DNA from: DAOPKN01 sp035391225 | Lineage (GTDB): Bacteria > Thermotogota > Thermotogae > MWEM01 | Assembly (NCBI GenBank): GCA_035391225.1 | Contig: DAOPKN010000010.1 | Location: 1 to 64,000 of the forward strand | Length of the DNA: 64,000 nt | Direction: 5' to 3' | Program-made: the position numbers and the translations under genes | In this document: positions 62,030-64,000 of the stretch, piece by piece | Layout of the letters: the number at the start of each line of letters is the position of its first letter | How positions within the stretch are numbered: position 1 is the first letter of the stretch | Notes under the pieces: generated by a model | Databases searched by the model: none | What the model was told of the DNA's origin: nothing | What the model saw: only the letters and a program-made list of their open reading frames with translations

Positions 62030-62422
62030 ATGCAAAAAACCCTAACAACCTGTCCGGCGTGTAATGGGCCCCTGCATATCAGCGAATACTCTTGCAGCAA
62101 CTGTGGGGTGGTGATTCGAGGAAAATTCGAACTGGATGAATTCTTCCGGTTATCCGACAGCCAATTGCTTTTCTTGAAGGTGTTTATCAAGAATCGTGGC
62201 AACCTTTCCGAGGTGCAAAAAGAATTCGAGATTTCGTATCCTACTGCCAGGAACCGCTTGGAGGAAGCCATTAAGGCAATGGGATTCGAGCCGGGTGTGA
62301 ACCAGGAAAAAACGGAGACCCAGAGGATCCTTGACTTGCTGGCCCAGAAAGAAATTTCTTCCAAGGAAGCGATGGAAATGTTGCGAGCGCTCAAGGGAAC
62401 GGCGAAGGAGGCAAAAGGATGA
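62030..62422 (+). CDS. DUF2089 zinc-ribbon/HTH regulator
   Basis: The protein has 130 residues, ATG after GGAGGG. An N-terminal zinc ribbon has the Cys pairs CPAC and CSNC. It is followed by a helical region ELDEFFRLSDSQLLFLKVFIKNRGNLSEVQKEFEISYPTARNRLEE that looks like a sigma-like helix-turn-helix, and a C-terminal KEISSKEAMEMLRALKG helix pair. DUF2089 genes often precede DUF4097 or PspC/LiaI-like genes, as here, so a regulator of envelope homeostasis is likely. Confidence 0.85.
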   Translation: MQKTLTTCPACNGPLHISEYSCSNCGVVIRGKFELDEFFRLSDSQLLFLKVFIKNRGNLSEVQKEFEISYPTARNRLEEAIKAMGFEPGVNQEKTETQRILDLLAQKEISSKEAMEMLRALKGTAKEAKG

Positions 62423-62637
62423 GTGTTTTCTTGTCCATACTCGGTGCTCTGTTCCTGGTGATCCTTGCGTTTAAGCTCTTTCCTGCTATCGTGGGGATCA
62501 TCGTGGCGTTGGGAGCCGTGGTGCTGGTGGGCCTGGTTTTTGCCAGTATTTTCGTGGTTTTCATTCCGATTATTCTTTTGGTCCTGGCATTACTGGGATT
62601 CGTGTGGCTCGTGAAAAAGCTTGCTGGAAGCCGATAA
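62419..62637 (+). CDS. Small two-helix membrane protein
   Basis: The protein has 72 residues in an ATGA overlap with DUF2089. It is almost all hydrophobic, with a Gly-containing hinge (FPAIVGIIVALGAVVLVGLV) and a basic end (KKLAGSR). Such LiaI- or PspG-like peptides are common partners of DUF4097 proteins. No specific family was recognised. Confidence 0.75.
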   Translation: MSVFLSILGALFLVILAFKLFPAIVGIIVALGAVVLVGLVFASIFVVFIPIILLVLALLGFVWLVKKLAGSR

Positions 62638-62650
62638 AGGAGGGAGAAAC

Positions 62651-63943
62651 ATGTCCGATTTTCGCGTCGATTGGGACAAAATTGGCGAAACACTGAATGT
62701 GCACATCAATAAAAAGGAAGACGATTACGAAAAGGGTCGGGTTCTTCTTGACGACGTGGAAGAGCTGGTCATCAGCTCGGTGAGTGGAGACTTGGATATC
62801 CTTGGATCCGATGAGGGGAACAGCCTTGAATGGGAGGCCAAGTGGCGAACCAAGGGAAATGTGGAAACCGTTCGCGAGGGAAAGAAGCTGATCTTGCGTT
62901 TTGACGACAAGGAGACGTACGTGAATTTCCTGGGAATCAAGATTGGAGGGATGTCCGGCAACCTCGAGAAGGCAAGGATTTTCGTGCCCAACCACTTGAA
63001 AGTGATTTCGTTGAATTCTGTCTCCGGGAATCTTCGGGTTCGCAAATGCCGGGTGGAAGAAACATTTCGCTGCGACACCACTTCTGGGGATGCGTTCTTG
63101 ACCGGTTGCAAGGCCCAAGAGATGAAAGGAAGTTCCAAGTCCGGAGATTTCAAGATGGAGGGGAGCCAGATCCAAATCCTTGATCTGAGCACCATCAGTG
63201 GGGATATCCGTTGTGAAGAGTACGACGGTACAAAGGCACGCTTTCGCACGAAGAGCGGCGACATCACGTTTGAAGCGGTTCCCCATTCCCAGATGCAAAA
63301 ACTCTGGATCGAGGAAATTTCCGGAGATGCCCGGGTGAACAACGCTCCGGCAAACCTCAAATTCACCGGGGTAAGCTCGGATGCGGTCATCTCCACCGAG
63401 TATACCCGCGGAATTGACTGGCAACTCACCACCGTGAGTGGGGATATTCGCACCCACTTCCCGGAAACCCACTTCCTTTTGCTGTTCCAAACCGTTTCCG
63501 GTGAGTATTACTTCCACAAAACCAAAGCCTTGTCCTTGCAGAAAGGCAAGTTCCAACTGGGAGATGGCAACGGGGGAGAAGTTCGGGTGAAAACCGTTTC
63601 CGGAGATGTGTCGGTAAAATCCAAACTCACCGTTTCCGCTTCCGAAACGCAAGAGAAAGTTCCGACCGAAGAGAAGGAGCGAATCATGGCACCTGACGAA
63701 AACGTTCAAAAGATACTGGATACGTTTGGACGCGGCATCATTACCGAGGAGGAAGCCCGGGAAATGATCGCGATCCTTGGATTCACCCAAAAGGAAACCG
63801 ATTTCTTTTTCGAGCAGAGTACCCAGGAAAGCTTCGATGCGGGGGAAACTACCGAGGAGGACAACGATGCGGCAGTTTCCGAGGAAACCGAGGAGGAACC
63901 TGGTGCTCCCGAAAAAACACCACCGGAGGTTGAGTCTCCCTAA
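62651..63943 (+). CDS. DUF4097-type beta-helix protein with acidic SHOCT-like tail
   Basis: The protein has 430 residues, ATG after GGAGGGAG. From residue about 40 to 330 it is a string of short beta turns, each ending in an SGD or SGN motif (VSGDLDIL, VSGNLRV, TSGDAFL, KSGDFKM, ISGDIRC, KSGDITF, ISGDARV, VSGDIRT, VSGDVSV) about 20-30 residues apart. This is the right-handed beta-helix of the DUF4097/LiaG family. Residues about 345-375 resemble a SHOCT oligomerisation segment (ITEEEAREMIAILG). The last 50 residues are very acidic. There is no signal peptide, so it is probably cytoplasmic and membrane-associated through its partner. Confidence 0.85.
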   Translation: MSDFRVDWDKIGETLNVHINKKEDDYEKGRVLLDDVEELVISSVSGDLDILGSDEGNSLEWEAKWRTKGNVETVREGKKLILRFDDKETYVNFLGIKIGGMSGNLEKARIFVPNHLKVISLNSVSGNLRVRKCRVEETFRCDTTSGDAFLTGCKAQEMKGSSKSGDFKMEGSQIQILDLSTISGDIRCEEYDGTKARFRTKSGDITFEAVPHSQMQKLWIEEISGDARVNNAPANLKFTGVSSDAVISTEYTRGIDWQLTTVSGDIRTHFPETHFLLLFQTVSGEYYFHKTKALSLQKGKFQLGDGNGGEVRVKTVSGDVSVKSKLTVSASETQEKVPTEEKERIMAPDENVQKILDTFGRGIITEEEAREMIAILGFTQKETDFFFEQSTQESFDAGETTEEDNDAAVSEETEEEPGAPEKTPPEVESP

Positions 63944-63970
63944 GGGTAATGGTCAGGCCCCCATTTTTCT

Positions 63971-63990
63971 GCCCCCCCACCGTGGGGGGC
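63971..63990 (+). terminator. Hairpin after the DUF4097 gene
   Basis: GCCCCCC pairs with GGGGGGC across a 6-base loop, 28 bases after the stop. Only a weak T-rich tail follows before the window ends. Confidence 0.5.
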
Positions 63991-64000
63991 TTCGTGTTAT

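Overview
The window looks like a piece of a draft or metagenome-derived bacterial chromosome: GC appears to be in the mid-50s and one 100-N scaffold gap lies inside topA. Genes are packed into short operons with strong AGGAGG-type ribosome sites and many GTG or TTG starts. Most promoters fit the vegetative -35/-10 consensus, and several have an extended TGn -10. The content is that of an anaerobic or fermentative heterotroph living on sugars and peptides. It has xylose, galactose and glycerol kinases and uptake systems, glutamate dehydrogenase, a sodium-pump decarboxylase beta subunit, and no visible respiratory genes. A RemA-gmk-rpoZ cluster, a GerW/YtfJ-like protein, a very large oligopeptide-binding protein and dockerin-like repeats suggest a Thermotogota-, Atribacterota- or Firmicutes-like lineage. 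The sequence alone does not fix the phylum.

Layout. 1-7 kb: a caspase-like surface lipoprotein cut by the window edge, a secreted GerW-like/TPR protein, a DMT exporter with a PspC-like peptide, and a lipoprotein. 7-17 kb: one long operon for a pentose or related sugar (Gfo/Idh dehydrogenase, TIM-barrel isomerase, ribose-type ABC importer, XylA, ROK regulator, XylB). It is preceded by a good promoter and a perfect palindrome that may be the ROK operator. 17-19 kb: a NarL-type two-component pair. 19-26.4 kb: a complete peptide-type ABC importer. 26.4-27.2 kb: an 'empty' region that holds a small-protein gene on the minus strand and, on the plus strand, a likely structured non-coding RNA with its own promoter and terminator. 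27-29 kb: glpK and tsaE. 29-32.7 kb: an OpuC-type compatible-solute importer with palindromes at its promoter.

32.8-42.3 kb: esterase, PP-loop ATPase and galK on the minus strand, facing eno, an ABC-2 permease, mnmG, an AEC transporter and a Zc3h12a-like NYN ribonuclease. 42-47 kb: an unknown secreted protein, a REP-like repeat cluster, and an ABC-2 exporter (one ATPase, two permeases). 47-53.7 kb: gdhA facing a minus-strand cluster remA-gmk-rpoZ-L,D-transpeptidase followed by a 969-residue MEDS-like/coiled-coil protein. 54-61 kb: oadB, alr, a YhaM-like exonuclease, a phosphohexomutase with altered catalytic motifs, and topA. 61-64 kb: an unknown protein and a DUF2089 / small membrane protein / DUF4097-like operon.

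The least expected items are the MEDS-like giant coiled-coil protein, the orphan non-coding RNA at 26.9 kb, the probable pseudo-enzyme upstream of topA, the GerW-TPR fusion, the NYN ribonuclease, and the palindromic operators of the sugar and osmolyte operons. No tRNA, rRNA, CRISPR array or transposase gene was recognised.
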